This document shows, in pieces, positions 26,154-36,145 of a stretch of DNA of 64,000 nucleotides. Positions within the stretch are counted from its first letter, which is position 1. Each line of letters begins with the position of its first letter. The stretch comes from Bacillus wiedmannii. Lineage in GTDB: Bacteria; Bacillota; Bacilli; Bacillales; Bacillaceae_G. Location of the stretch: the NCBI RefSeq assembly GCF_001583695.1, contig NZ_LOBC01000022.1:1-64000 (forward strand), in the 5' to 3' direction. Under the pieces are notes generated by a model that saw only the letters and a program-made list of their open reading frames with translations, was not told the DNA's origin and searched no databases. Both the position numbers and the translations under genes were made by a program.

Positions 26154-29100
26154 GCCAATCTACCTCCTTCAATTTGCGAATTACAACGTTTAAGTCGCGC
26201 TGATTCCCAGTCGGACCATAATAGTTAAATCCATAACTTAATTGACCATATCCACCAATCATATGTGTCGGTTTCACGTGAATTCGAGTTGGACTATTAT
26301 GCGTTCCCCCGCGGTTACTTGTTAATTTCGTACCAGGTACGTTAATGTGGCGATCTTGTGCATGATGCATAAATGCCATTCCTCTCGGTATACGGTGCGT
26401 TACAACAGCACGCGCTACAACAACACCGTTACGGTTAAAGCACTCAATCCAATCATTATCTGCTACGCCAGCTTCTGCAGCGTCCTCTTTATTCATCCAA
26501 ACAGTTGGACCACCTCTAAACAGCGTTAACATCGGTAATGAATCGAAGTACATACTATGAATCGACCACTTATTATGCGGCGTTAAATAGTTTAATGTAA
26601 TTTCTTTCCCTTCTACTTCAGGTCGTGATTTACGGAACGGTTTATGTTGCAGAATTGGTTTAAATGTTGCCATCGTTTCACCAAATTCTTTCATCATGTC
26701 ATGATCTAAGTAGAAAGATTGTCGACCAGTTATCGTTCTCCAAGGAATAAGACGTTCCACATTTGTTGTAAATGGTGAATAACGTCGTCCACCTTTTTCA
26801 GAACCTGTGAAGGCTGGAGAAGTGATTACTGTTTTCGGTTGTGCTGTAATTTGTTCAAAAGTGAAGCATTCTTCTTCACGTTCTTCTGCTAAATCACGTA
26901 GTTTTAAATCGGTTTGTTTTTCAAGTGCTTCCCATGCTTTTACTGCCATATGACCGTTTGTTGTAGAAGAAAGCGTTAATACCGCTTCAGCAGCATTGAT
27001 TGCTTCTTTTATGTCTGGGCAACCTTTCGCAATAGAATCTGTTCGAACAACTCCTAATCGACTCTTTAGTTGCTCATATTCTTTTTCTGCAGACCAAGAA
27101 ATCCCTTTTGTACCAATCGGTTGTTTCCCTGCATTCGGTCCTAGCGCAGTCATTTTGTCATAAATCGTTTTATAATCCCTTTCGACAACATGAATTTGTG
27201 GCATTGTTTTACCTGGTATTGGTTCACACTCACCTTTGCTCCAGTCTTTAATCTTGCCGAGTGGTTGCGCTAGTTCTTGCGGTGTATCGTGAAGAAGTGG
27301 TGTTGCAACAACTTCTTTCATTGGTTCAAGATCGATTTTCTTCGCTAAATCAGACACAGCTTTAGAAAGAGAAGTGAAAATATCCCAGTCAGAACGTGCT
27401 TCCCATGGTGAACCGATTGCCGGATTAAACGGATGTACAAATGGATGCATATCTGTACTGCTTAAATCGTGTTTTTCATACCAAGTTGAAGCTGGTAAGA
27501 CGATATCAGAATAAAGTGCTGTTCCAGCCATGCGGAAATCTAAATTAATGAGTAAATCAAGCTTCCCTTCTGGTGCGTCCTCATGCCACTTAATTTCTTC
27601 TGGTCGTAACGAATCACTATCGTCATTCATCAATCCGTTTGTTGTACCTAATAAATGTTTTAAGAAATATTCGTGTCCTTTACCAGAACTTGAAATTAAG
27701 TTTGCACGCCATACGAATAAATTACGTGGGAAGTTGTTTTTGTTATCTGGATCTTCAATCGCAAATTTTAGTTCTTTTTCTTTTAATTTTTGTGCAACGT
27801 ATTTACCGATTTCTTCTTGCGTTGTTGCACCAGCAGCAACAGCTTCTTTATATAATTCAATTCCATTTTTCTCGAATGTCGGATACGAAGGTAACCAGCC
27901 CAGTCGTGCTGCTAATACGTTGTAATCACCGTGATGTTGATAACGTGAGTTACCTTCAATTGGTGATGCTAAATGACCAACAGGTGTATCTTCATAACGC
28001 CATTGGTCTGTTACGAAATAGAAGAAAGATGTACCGTTTTGTAATTTCGGTGGCCCTTGCCAATCTTTTGCCATTGCAATTGTTTGCCATCCTTCTGCTG
28101 GTCGCAATTTTTCTTGCCCAACATAGTGCGCCCAACCACCGCCGTTTACACCTTGCGCTCCGACGAGAAGAACAAGATTTAAAACTGCGCGATAAATCGT
28201 ATCAGAATTAAACCAATGGTTAATACCAGCTCCCATAATAATCATCGAGCGGCCATTCGTATCAACAGCATTTTGTGCGAACTCACGAGCGATTTGAATA
28301 ATAAGCTCTCGTTTCACTCCTGTCATTTTCTCTTGCCATGCAGGCGTAAACGGTACATCATCATTGAAATCTTTCGGCTCTTGTCCGCCAAGCCCTCGAT
28401 TCACGCCGTAATTTGCTAATGTTAAGTCATATACAGTTGTAACGCACACTTCGCCTTCTTCTGTCATAACTTTTTTCACTGGAATTGTACGTTCTAATAT
28501 TGTATTTCCATCATCAGAGAAGTATGGAATTTGCACTGTTTCAACACTATCTTCCATTCCAAGTAAAGAAAGACGTGGATCAATCGTTTCACCTGTCTGT
28601 TCATCTTCTAAACGTAAGTTCCATTTCTTTTCGTTATCCCAACGTGATCCCATTGTGCCGTGAGGTGTTGCAAAATCATTCGTATTTTCGTTCCAAATTA
28701 CAGGTTTCCATTCCCCTAACTTCGTTTCACGTCCAATATCAGAAGCATTTAAGAAACGATCAGCAACGAATTGATCTCCTTTTTGTTTCAATGTGACAAA
28801 GAAAGGAAAATCAGTATATTGCTTCGCATACTTTGTGAAGTATTCCACTTGATTATCTACGTAAAATTCTTGTAAGATCACATGCCCCATTGCCATCGCA
28901 AGTGCACCATCTGTACCTTGTTTCACACTAATCCAATCATCTGCAAACTTTGTAGACTCGGCAAAGTCAGGACTTACAGAAACGACTTTCGTTCCTTTAT
29001 ATCGAACCTCCGCTAAAAAGTGTGCGTCTGGTGTTCTTGTCATCGGTACATTTGAACCCCATGTCATAATGTAACCAGAGTTATACCAGTCACTACTTTC

Positions 29101-29826
29101 TGGTACATCTGTTTGATCACCCCAAATTTGCGGAGAAGCTGGTGGTAAATCAGCGTACCAATCATAGAAGCTAAGCATCGGCCCGCCCATAAGTTGCATA
29201 AAGCGGCTACCTGCAGCATGACTTAACATCGACATAGCTGGAATTGGTGAAAAACCAACATTTCGGTCTGGACCGTATTTTATTACTGTATAAAGTAAAG
29301 AAGCTGAAACAAGTTGTAATACTTCATCCCAATTCGCTCGGATGAATCCGCCTTTACCACGCGCCTGCTTATACTTACGTGCCTTTTCAGGGTTTTCCAC
29401 AATGCTTTTCCAAGCATCTAATGGTGACTCGTTATTTTGTAGTTCTTCTTGCCACATTTCCCAAAGCACACCACGTACATATGGATATTTCACACGAAGT
29501 GGACTATAAATGTACCAAGAAAAACTTGCTCCACGCGGACATCCTCGTGGTTCAAAATCAGGCATATCAGGACCTGTTGTTGGATAGTTAAGCTCTTGAC
29601 CCTCCCATGTTACAATTCCATCTTTCACATAAATGTTCCAGCTACAAGAACCAGTACAGTTCACACCGTGTGTAGAACGGATTACTTTATCATGCTGCCA
29701 ACGCTTTCTGTACACATTTTCCCATTCACGATCTTCATATGTTTCTTGTGTATGATTATCGTTATAACGATCTATTGGTGAAAAATATTTTAAACGTCTC
29801 ATTAGTGCTGAAGGTTTCTTCTTCAT
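26143..29826 (-). CDS. narG: respiratory nitrate reductase alpha subunit NarG
   Basis: A 1227-residue molybdopterin-guanine-dinucleotide enzyme that reduces nitrate to nitrite on the cytoplasmic side of the membrane. The N-terminal HGVNCTGSCSW (His plus Cys of cluster FS0, residues about 53-61) and GCPRGASFSWY are characteristic, followed by the MoCo domains and a C-terminal dinucleotide-binding region (NSPTRIHVKPTHMIGGYGQ). ATG at 29826 is chosen because AAAGGAG lies 8 nt before it; the upstream GTG overlaps the site. First gene of narGHJI, driven by an Fnr-type promoter. Confidence 0.97.
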   Translation of the reverse strand: MKKKPSALMRRLKYFSPIDRYNDNHTQETYEDREWENVYRKRWQHDKVIRSTHGVNCTGSCSWNIYVKDGIVTWEGQELNYPTTGPDMPDFEPRGCPRGASFSWYIYSPLRVKYPYVRGVLWEMWQEELQNNESPLDAWKSIVENPEKARKYKQARGKGGFIRANWDEVLQLVSASLLYTVIKYGPDRNVGFSPIPAMSMLSHAAGSRFMQLMGGPMLSFYDWYADLPPASPQIWGDQTDVPESSDWYNSGYIMTWGSNVPMTRTPDAHFLAEVRYKGTKVVSVSPDFAESTKFADDWISVKQGTDGALAMAMGHVILQEFYVDNQVEYFTKYAKQYTDFPFFVTLKQKGDQFVADRFLNASDIGRETKLGEWKPVIWNENTNDFATPHGTMGSRWDNEKKWNLRLEDEQTGETIDPRLSLLGMEDSVETVQIPYFSDDGNTILERTIPVKKVMTEEGEVCVTTVYDLTLANYGVNRGLGGQEPKDFNDDVPFTPAWQEKMTGVKRELIIQIAREFAQNAVDTNGRSMIIMGAGINHWFNSDTIYRAVLNLVLLVGAQGVNGGGWAHYVGQEKLRPAEGWQTIAMAKDWQGPPKLQNGTSFFYFVTDQWRYEDTPVGHLASPIEGNSRYQHHGDYNVLAARLGWLPSYPTFEKNGIELYKEAVAAGATTQEEIGKYVAQKLKEKELKFAIEDPDNKNNFPRNLFVWRANLISSSGKGHEYFLKHLLGTTNGLMNDDSDSLRPEEIKWHEDAPEGKLDLLINLDFRMAGTALYSDIVLPASTWYEKHDLSSTDMHPFVHPFNPAIGSPWEARSDWDIFTSLSKAVSDLAKKIDLEPMKEVVATPLLHDTPQELAQPLGKIKDWSKGECEPIPGKTMPQIHVVERDYKTIYDKMTALGPNAGKQPIGTKGISWSAEKEYEQLKSRLGVVRTDSIAKGCPDIKEAINAAEAVLTLSSTTNGHMAVKAWEALEKQTDLKLRDLAEEREEECFTFEQITAQPKTVITSPAFTGSEKGGRRYSPFTTNVERLIPWRTITGRQSFYLDHDMMKEFGETMATFKPILQHKPFRKSRPEVEGKEITLNYLTPHNKWSIHSMYFDSLPMLTLFRGGPTVWMNKEDAAEAGVADNDWIECFNRNGVVVARAVVTHRIPRGMAFMHHAQDRHINVPGTKLTSNRGGTHNSPTRIHVKPTHMIGGYGQLSYGFNYYGPTGNQRDLNVVIRKLKEVDWLED

Positions 29827-29865
29827 ACTGTTCACTCCTTTAATACGTCTCTCTTACATACCCTT

Positions 29866-29908
29866 ACTATAAGAGAGGTTGTAAAATACAGATGTGACAT
29901 TTCGCACA
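29866..29908 (-). promoter_or_regulatory. Fnr box and -10 element of narGHJI
   Basis: TGTGA-CATTTC-GCACA lies at 29893-29908, one mismatch from the perfect palindrome and with the same spacer as the moaA box. TATAGT occupies 29871-29866 on the minus strand, 29.5 bp from the box centre. Start near 29859. Confidence 0.85.
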
Positions 29909-30106
29909 GTTCAAGAGATTGTCAAAAATTCCGAAAAAAATATAAAAAAGTGAATATCTAATCATTGTGGAGGGATCACATCCTTCACTGACTGTTAAAT
30001 TACTTCCTTGCTTCTAGAAAAGTTTAAGATGAAGTACTGATAATAATGAGCGTGCAAAAAATTTCTTATATAATAGAGGAAGTAATTTGGGAGTAGTTAA
30101 ATTTGA

Positions 30107-30300
30107 TATGCCTAAATCGTTATATCGGTTTATAAATAAAATTAAATATTTTAATTCCACCCTACCAAGGGCAACTATCCTGAAAATAGTTGAACAAAAA
30201 ACGCTAGGGAATCCATATGAATTATCAGCAAGTTGAATTGAATGAATAGAAAAATACACCCAGAATGGCAGGATTATAAGATAATAATAAAAGGAGGATA
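30107..30300 (+). pseudogene. broken C-terminal fragment, possibly of a polymorphic toxin
   Basis: The plus strand reads MPKSLYRFINKIKYFN, then RATILKIVEQKTLGNPYELSAS, then stops; after a frame change it continues NRKIHPEWQDYKII right up to the next start. Text of the NPYELS...HPEWQDYK kind is common at the end of toxin C-terminal domains in Bacillus polymorphic toxins. That placement is an inference. It is followed by two immunity-like ORFs. Confidence 0.35.
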
Positions 30301-30302
30301 TT

Positions 30303-30803
30303 ATGATATTAGAACCGCTTTATGCAGAAAACATTATAGTAGCCGTTATATATAAAAATGAGTTTAGATGGTATGTAACAGATAAAGAACTATGGTTTTT
30401 AGATTATGATAAATTAGATCATGCATATAAAAATTTAGGTGTAAGCATTGAAGATAATGAGGAAACGGAAGAAAGAAATGGAATACAAGTATTAAATAAT
30501 GAAAATGTAGAAGTATTTTTACTAAGGATTAATCAATATAAAACAACTAAAGAGGAAATAAATTATTTACTACTTGAAAATATTAAAAGGAAAAATGCAG
30601 GAGAAGATCTATTAGATTTTAGTCCAGTCTTATTAATTAACTTTGATAATAAAATACTATATTCAATGTTTCCAGAACCGGCATCATACGAAAACTATGT
30701 ACCAAAAGATTGGAGTGGTACATATGAAGATTTCACTGAATTCATACCTACATCAGAGAAATATTGGATAGATAAGTTTAATAATAATCTACTTTTACTA
30801 TAA
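30303..30803 (+). CDS. hypothetical protein, immunity-like
   Basis: A 166-residue acidic cytosolic protein preceded by AAAGGAGG. Start MILEPLYAENIIVAVIYKNEF; no signal peptide or helix. Composition (many Asn, Asp, Glu, aromatic) and position after toxin-like debris fit an immunity protein, but no family is recognised with confidence. Confidence 0.55.
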   Translation: MILEPLYAENIIVAVIYKNEFRWYVTDKELWFLDYDKLDHAYKNLGVSIEDNEETEERNGIQVLNNENVEVFLLRINQYKTTKEEINYLLLENIKRKNAGEDLLDFSPVLLINFDNKILYSMFPEPASYENYVPKDWSGTYEDFTEFIPTSEKYWIDKFNNNLLLL

Positions 30804-30919
30804 TTCAAGTAGGACAAGAGTGATGATAGTATAAGAACTTCTTACCTTAATAGAGCTTATGAGATTAATGGAGAAGTAAATAGAGTCCCTAAATCCAGAA
30901 ATAAAGGAGTAAAATAGTC

Positions 30920-31270
30920 ATGAAATATCCATATAGTTTTGAAGTACTTAACAGTAGAAATTTAGTTATGAGACTTCCTCAAGAAATTAAACTTGTTGAA
31001 ACTTTTTTAGGAATTGAAGTTTCAGCTTTTGGAGATTGGATTTTAGAAGAAATAAAAAGTGTTTTAAACGGAGAAAAAAATTATGTAGTAGTAAATGGCA
31101 ACATTTGCGGTTTAGAAATTCGGAACGATACAACTACTGTGTTAGACAATTTAGCCGAAGATGGTAAAGGCGAATATTGTGAAATTGAAACAATGGACTT
31201 GGTAGAATTAATTCATATTTGGTTAGATAAACAAAAAGAATATAAGAAAGATAAAAATAAAGGATTGTAA
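30920..31270 (+). CDS. hypothetical protein, immunity-like
   Basis: A 116-residue cytosolic protein with AAAGGAG about 10 nt before the ATG. Start MKYPYSFEVLNSRNLVMRL, then a compact acidic domain ending with a Lys-rich tail. It resembles small CdiI/YacL-type immunity proteins in layout; this is recollection, not a search. It is the second of two ORFs following toxin-like debris, and probably protects against a toxin no longer encoded here. Confidence 0.5.
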   Translation: MKYPYSFEVLNSRNLVMRLPQEIKLVETFLGIEVSAFGDWILEEIKSVLNGEKNYVVVNGNICGLEIRNDTTTVLDNLAEDGKGEYCEIETMDLVELIHIWLDKQKEYKKDKNKGL

Positions 31271-31279
31271 TAATTTACA

Positions 31280-31312
31280 TAGCTGGCCTCTTAAGGAAGT
31301 CGGCTTTATTTA
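31280..31312 (+). terminator. terminator after the immunity-like ORFs
   Basis: AGCTGGCCTC pairs imperfectly (G-T pairs) with GAAGTCGGCT around TTAA and is followed by TTTATTTATT. Confidence 0.55.
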
Positions 31313-31327
31313 TTACTCATATAAATT

Positions 31328-31408
31328 TTAATCACAAGGCGTATGATATAGGTTTCCAACTTTACGCGTAGGGTTCCCTATGCTATTTATTTTGCTCATC
31401 GAAGTCAC
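31328..31408 (-). CDS. possible 26-residue micro-ORF
   Basis: A GTG (or ATG 9 nt later) is preceded by GGAGGGGAAGG and opens a short frame ending NLYHTPCD. The binding site is good for a chance event, but there is no other support. The rest of 31271-31660 holds no gene I can see. Confidence 0.2.
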   Translation of the reverse strand: MTSMSKINSIGNPTRKVGNLYHTPCD

Positions 31409-31660
31409 TCTTTCCTTCCCCTCCTCTATGTTTTACCGATAATACTAGTTTATATCAAGACATATTGCACATAAAACTACAAATCATTATTTACCATATT
31501 GCCCTAAGTTACGGAAACAATTATACTAGATATAATCGAGATAAATAATCTGAATATTCTCAGAATTAGAGATAAGATTTTTACTTCCCGCAAATAGAGG
31601 CGTAAATTCTATTTTCCACTAAATAGATTAGAAAACGTTAATAAAATGAGGAGGGTTACG

Positions 31661-32623
31661 ATGCCCCAGCTTGATTCATTACATCCTATTGTAGAAAAAA
31701 TAATAAACAATATTGAAAAATTAATGGTCGGAAAACGAAAAGAAACGATCTTATCCTTGACAGCTCTCTTAGCTGAAGGTCATGTACTATTAGAAGATGT
31801 TCCTGGTGTCGGGAAAACAATGTTAGTACGTGCTCTTTCTAAATCCATTGATGCTGATTACAAGCGAATTCAATTCACACCTGATTTACTGCCGTCAGAT
31901 GTAACAGGTGTTTCTATTTACAATCCAAAAGAGCTCCAATTTGAGTTCAAGCCTGGACCAATCATGGGGAATTTTATACTTGCTGATGAAATTAATCGTA
32001 CATCTCCCAAAACACAATCTGCCTTACTTGAAAGTATGGAAGAAGGCAATATTACAATAGATGGCATGACAAGACCGTTACCAAAACCGTTCTTTGTAAT
32101 GGCTACACAAAATCCGGTCGAATATGAGGGAACATACCCTTTACCAGAAGCCCAGCTCGATCGATTCTTATTGAAACTAAAAATGGGATATCCTACACCA
32201 GAAGAAGAATTTGAAATTTTAAACCGGATGGAAAAAACAAATCCACTCTCCCATCTACAAGCTATTACTACAATAAAAGAGTTACTTTATTTACAACAAA
32301 GCGTACGAGAAGTAAGCATGGACAAAGCAATCAAGCATTACATTGTAAAGCTTGTTAGTCAGACTCGTTCTTATAGTTCTATACAGCTAGGTGCAAGTCC
32401 ACGTGGCTCAATTGCTTTAATGAAAGCTTCACAAGCTTATGCATTCATCCATGGTAGAAATTATGTTATTCCAGACGATGTTAAATTTTTAGCTCCTTAC
32501 GTGTTAGCTCACAGACTCATTCTAAAAATGGAAGCAAAATTTGAAGGAGTAACAGGGGAACAAGTTATTTCAAAAATCGTTGCACGAACTGCCGTGCCGA
32601 CTCAAAGGACGATGAACCTTTGA
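31661..32623 (+). CDS. MoxR-family AAA+ ATPase
   Basis: A 320-residue AAA+ ATPase of the MoxR/YeaC type. Walker A is in LEDVPGVGKTMLVRAL, Walker B in FILADEINRTSPKTQ, sensor 1 in VMATQNPVEYEGTYPLPEAQLDRF. MoxR proteins act as chaperones with a DUF58 partner. ATG at 31661 follows GAGGAGG by 6 nt; an upstream ATG overlaps that site. Heads a three-gene operon with DUF58 and transglutaminase genes, the order of B. subtilis yeaC-yeaD-yebA. Confidence 0.93.
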   Translation: MPQLDSLHPIVEKIINNIEKLMVGKRKETILSLTALLAEGHVLLEDVPGVGKTMLVRALSKSIDADYKRIQFTPDLLPSDVTGVSIYNPKELQFEFKPGPIMGNFILADEINRTSPKTQSALLESMEEGNITIDGMTRPLPKPFFVMATQNPVEYEGTYPLPEAQLDRFLLKLKMGYPTPEEEFEILNRMEKTNPLSHLQAITTIKELLYLQQSVREVSMDKAIKHYIVKLVSQTRSYSSIQLGASPRGSIALMKASQAYAFIHGRNYVIPDDVKFLAPYVLAHRLILKMEAKFEGVTGEQVISKIVARTAVPTQRTMNL

Positions 32624-33837
32624 TGAAACGCATGCTACGAGCACTATATCATGTTACTAAGTTATCACTCATTCCTTTATGCCTAGTCTTAACCTTTGTA
32701 TACGCTATGCTTCAAGGAGGATTTGTAAGTTGGTTTTTGTTTTACAGTGCGATTCCTATTGGCCTTTATTCACTATTGCTTCCCTTCTTTGCTTTACGGA
32801 ACGCTGAGGTAAAACGAAGAACAAATCAAGACGAATATGTAGCAGGAGAACCATTTTTAAGCACGATTACAATAAAAAGAAGTTTTCCATTTCCCTTACT
32901 TTATTTAATTATAGAAGATGAACTGCCATTACAATTCACAAATTGTAAACAAACGAAAGTAAATAAGGCAATACTCTTTCCAGGATTGAAACAAAATATT
33001 TCGTTTCAATATGCAATTGACACAATACCTAGAGGAGAGCACACTTTTTCAAGCGTACGTGTCAAAATTGGTGATCTATTCGGTATGATGGAGAAAGAAG
33101 TAACTTTTTCAGTTCCAGATACATTTTTAGTCTACCCTCAGTATGTAGATATAACATATCGACAATTGGAAAATCATTTCGAACAAGGAGCGCTTTCAGC
33201 AAATATAAATTTAGCAAAAGACTCTACAATTTCTGTCGGTGTCAGAGAATATAAACCTGGCGACCGCTTTTCATGGATTGATTGGAAAGCAACTGCACGA
33301 ACAAACAATATTATGACGAAAGAGTTTGAACAACAACGCAGCCATAATATCATGATATTTATGGACAGAACCCCATCCCCTCTATTCGAATCAGTCGTCA
33401 CATTTACTGCCTCTATTGTCAGGTCTGTCTTGAAGCAAAATTCACCGGCGTCATTCGTGTCTGTCGGAAAAGAACGTACTTTTTTTCCTTTAGACAATGG
33501 AGATAGCCAGTTGCAGCAAATCTTTTGTCATTTAGCGAAAGTACACGCAGATAGTGTATTCCCGCTCTCCCGGAGTGTAGAAATGGAATTAAGAAAAATT
33601 TATGAGCCCGTCACGATTATACTCGTGACAAGCGATCTTTCTCCCGATATTCAAAAGGCGGCTGACTTTGCTGCTATAAAAAATAGAAAATTAATGGTGT
33701 TTGTCGTAAAAGAAAAAGCAAATCAACTCTCACACCGAGAACTCAGTATTCTAGAAACTCTACAAAAACGACAAATATTTGTAAATGTGGTTTATGGAAA
33801 CCAGTATACAAACGTGTTTTTTGAGGTGAGCAAATGA
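32623..33837 (+). CDS. DUF58 domain protein (YeaD-like)
   Basis: A 404-residue protein. Two N-terminal helices (about residues 12-55) anchor it; the DUF58 motif GVREYKPGDRFSWIDWKATART lies about residue 205, followed by a von Willebrand A-like part (IMIFMDRTPS). ATG at 32623 shares bases with the moxR stop (TGATG), so translation is coupled. The C-terminus overlaps the next gene by 4 nt. Confidence 0.9.
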   Translation: MKRMLRALYHVTKLSLIPLCLVLTFVYAMLQGGFVSWFLFYSAIPIGLYSLLLPFFALRNAEVKRRTNQDEYVAGEPFLSTITIKRSFPFPLLYLIIEDELPLQFTNCKQTKVNKAILFPGLKQNISFQYAIDTIPRGEHTFSSVRVKIGDLFGMMEKEVTFSVPDTFLVYPQYVDITYRQLENHFEQGALSANINLAKDSTISVGVREYKPGDRFSWIDWKATARTNNIMTKEFEQQRSHNIMIFMDRTPSPLFESVVTFTASIVRSVLKQNSPASFVSVGKERTFFPLDNGDSQLQQIFCHLAKVHADSVFPLSRSVEMELRKIYEPVTIILVTSDLSPDIQKAADFAAIKNRKLMVFVVKEKANQLSHRELSILETLQKRQIFVNVVYGNQYTNVFFEVSK

Positions 33838-36062
33838 TAACATTACAGGAAAAAAAACAATTGGATATGACTAGATTTTTCATGCATGCATGCGCATTTC
33901 TACTTTTACTAGAATGGCTAAGGCCCCTCGTAGGTATTACAAACGTAGGTAGATTAGATATTTTTATAATTTTTATAGGAATTTGCTTCACACTCTCTTT
34001 TTTTCAAACAAGTTGGCAGATTCCAATAAAGATCGTCACGATTTTATTCATCATTCATTTCCTATATTATAAAAATGCTTTTATAAATCCATCTTGGCTA
34101 ACGAAATTTTTTACTGATATTTCTCGAAATTCCTCCTTGTTATTGCAGGGGAATTTGCTAGATATTTCTCCAGTTTTCCCAACACTTTTATTGCTTTTAT
34201 CATTTTGGTTTTTAAGTGCTTTCATCTCTTTTTGGATGATTCATAAAAAACGTGGGTTGTTATTTCTTATATTGACTATTATTTATATCACAATTTTTCA
34301 CGACTTACATTTATACAATGCAAACTACGCTATTATTCGTACTGTTGTCATCGGTTTTTTTATGCTTAGTCATCTCCACATAGAACGAATAAAAGAGATG
34401 GAACACTTACAAAATTATGCTAGAGAAATCTCAAAATTACTTAGACCACTTACACTATTTATTGTATTTTCAGTAACCATCGCATACTTTGCTCCAAAAT
34501 TTGGACCTCAATGGCCAAACCCAATGGATTTTTTAAAATTCAATACATCCGAAGCAAGTAAAAAGCAAGAAGTTTCTAAAATTGGGTATGGTTTAGATGA
34601 CTCGAGATTAGGCGGTCCTTTTAAGGCGGATCCTACAATTGTTTTCACAGCACAAACGCAAAACAAACAATATTGGAGAGTCGAAACGAAAGATTTTTAT
34701 ACAGGAAAAGGCTGGGAAGTTTCTGAAAATCAAAAAAAGATTTCTTTTAAAAATAAAAACGACGTCGTGAGCTGGTACGAACAAAATACAAAAATGGAGA
34801 CAACAAAGGCAACAATCAACATGCAAAAAAGTTATCCTCACCTTACCTATCCAGCAGGGTTAATATCAGTTGAGGCTTCTTCAGATGTATCATACAGCGT
34901 TGACCCATTTTCTGAAAAAATCTATACGATGGATGGAGATTCTTCTACTACTTTAAATTCCTATAAAGTAACATATGATGTCCCGGAGTTTTCCATAGAA
35001 AAATTGAAAGCTGTTAAAATGAATGAAGGCCAAGAAACAAATCCTTATTTCATGAAAAAGTACACGCAACTTCCCGAATCATTACCGCAGCGAGTAAGAG
35101 ACTTAGCTGTTAATCTAACAAATGATAAAGACAACCGATATGATAAAGTATTAGCTATTGAAAACTACTTTACCGACCATTCTTTTGTATATGAAACAAT
35201 GAATGTCTCGTTCCCTGCCAAAAACCAAGATTATGTAGATCAATTCCTTTTCGATACAAAAAGCGGCTACTGTAATAATTTCTCGACATCTATGATCGTG
35301 TTACTTCGTTCCGCCGGGATTCCTGCTCGCTGGGTAAAAGGTTATACGGAAGGAACTCTTGATAATACACTTGCCTCTGCAGAAGGTGACGATGTATATA
35401 AAATCGCGAATGATAACGCACACTCTTGGGTCGAAGTATATTTCCCAGGATACGGATGGATTCCATTCGAACCAACAAAAGGATTTACGAATCCCTATAA
35501 TTTCACAAATAATACTCCTGCTCCTACTATACAAAATAGCGAAGAAACTAATTCTCAAAACGAGCAAATACGCCAGCGGAACAATGAAGCCAAGCTCAAA
35601 AATTTAATAGACGATACAGAAGAAACTACTACTAAAAAGAGTACAAATTCTAAAAATGAATTTTCCTGGTGGTACGTATTTCTCTCTACGATATCGACTA
35701 GTATTGTAGGATATATTCTCTTCACCACTAGAATAAAATGGATTACATTTTTTATCATTCTTTTCTATAAATACCGAAAAGGTGATGCTGTTTATAGCAA
35801 AGCTTATGGCGCACTTTTAAAACAATTTGCGCGAATCGGTATACCACGTGGGGAAAGTCAAACATTCCGAGAATATGCTCTCCACATTGATACACTTTAC
35901 AACTCGGCTCATATGCAACAACTTACTTTCAGTTATGAGAACGCTATGTATCAAAAGGGACAATCCGCAACAGAATGGCAGAAATCCGTACACTTATGGG
36001 AAATCCTTATGAAAAAAGCAGCCTCTCCGCCAAAATCAAATGACTTCCATTCAGCGATTTAA
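33834..36062 (+). CDS. membrane transglutaminase-like protein (TgpA/YebA type)
   Basis: A 742-residue protein. Residues 12-215 hold about six membrane helices; then an extracellular part with a transglutaminase-like core, catalytic Cys in SGYCNNFSTSM (about 480), RWVKGYTEG, His in NDNAHSWVEVYFPGYGWIPFEP (about 529); one more helix about 615-640 and a cytoplasmic C-terminal domain resembling DUF4129. Same family as B. subtilis YebA. Probably acts at the cell envelope with the MoxR and DUF58 partners. Substrate unknown. Confidence 0.92.
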   Translation: MITLQEKKQLDMTRFFMHACAFLLLLEWLRPLVGITNVGRLDIFIIFIGICFTLSFFQTSWQIPIKIVTILFIIHFLYYKNAFINPSWLTKFFTDISRNSSLLLQGNLLDISPVFPTLLLLLSFWFLSAFISFWMIHKKRGLLFLILTIIYITIFHDLHLYNANYAIIRTVVIGFFMLSHLHIERIKEMEHLQNYAREISKLLRPLTLFIVFSVTIAYFAPKFGPQWPNPMDFLKFNTSEASKKQEVSKIGYGLDDSRLGGPFKADPTIVFTAQTQNKQYWRVETKDFYTGKGWEVSENQKKISFKNKNDVVSWYEQNTKMETTKATINMQKSYPHLTYPAGLISVEASSDVSYSVDPFSEKIYTMDGDSSTTLNSYKVTYDVPEFSIEKLKAVKMNEGQETNPYFMKKYTQLPESLPQRVRDLAVNLTNDKDNRYDKVLAIENYFTDHSFVYETMNVSFPAKNQDYVDQFLFDTKSGYCNNFSTSMIVLLRSAGIPARWVKGYTEGTLDNTLASAEGDDVYKIANDNAHSWVEVYFPGYGWIPFEPTKGFTNPYNFTNNTPAPTIQNSEETNSQNEQIRQRNNEAKLKNLIDDTEETTTKKSTNSKNEFSWWYVFLSTISTSIVGYILFTTRIKWITFFIILFYKYRKGDAVYSKAYGALLKQFARIGIPRGESQTFREYALHIDTLYNSAHMQQLTFSYENAMYQKGQSATEWQKSVHLWEILMKKAASPPKSNDFHSAI

Positions 36063-36084
36063 TCTTGATAATGTGAGTTGAAAG

Positions 36085-36127
36085 AAAACGCCTCAAAGAA
36101 CTACATTGTTCTTTGAGGCGTTTTTTA
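36085..36127 (+). terminator. terminator of the MoxR operon
   Basis: AACGCCTCAAAGAAC pairs perfectly with GTTCTTTGAGGCGTT and is followed by a T run. Confidence 0.9.
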
Positions 36128-36145
36128 ATAAAGTGAAATTCCTAG

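Larger units (their letters stand above)
29827..30302. other. intergenic region with narG promoter and toxin-like debris
   Basis: Holds the narG Fnr promoter (29866-29908) on the minus strand and a broken plus-strand coding stretch (about 30107-30300) described separately. No other intact gene seen. Confidence 0.6.

Noticed and set aside
27530-28796. Long plus-strand ORFs opposite narG
   Set aside because: They are antisense shadows of a strongly conserved gene, without ribosome binding sites or plausible protein composition.
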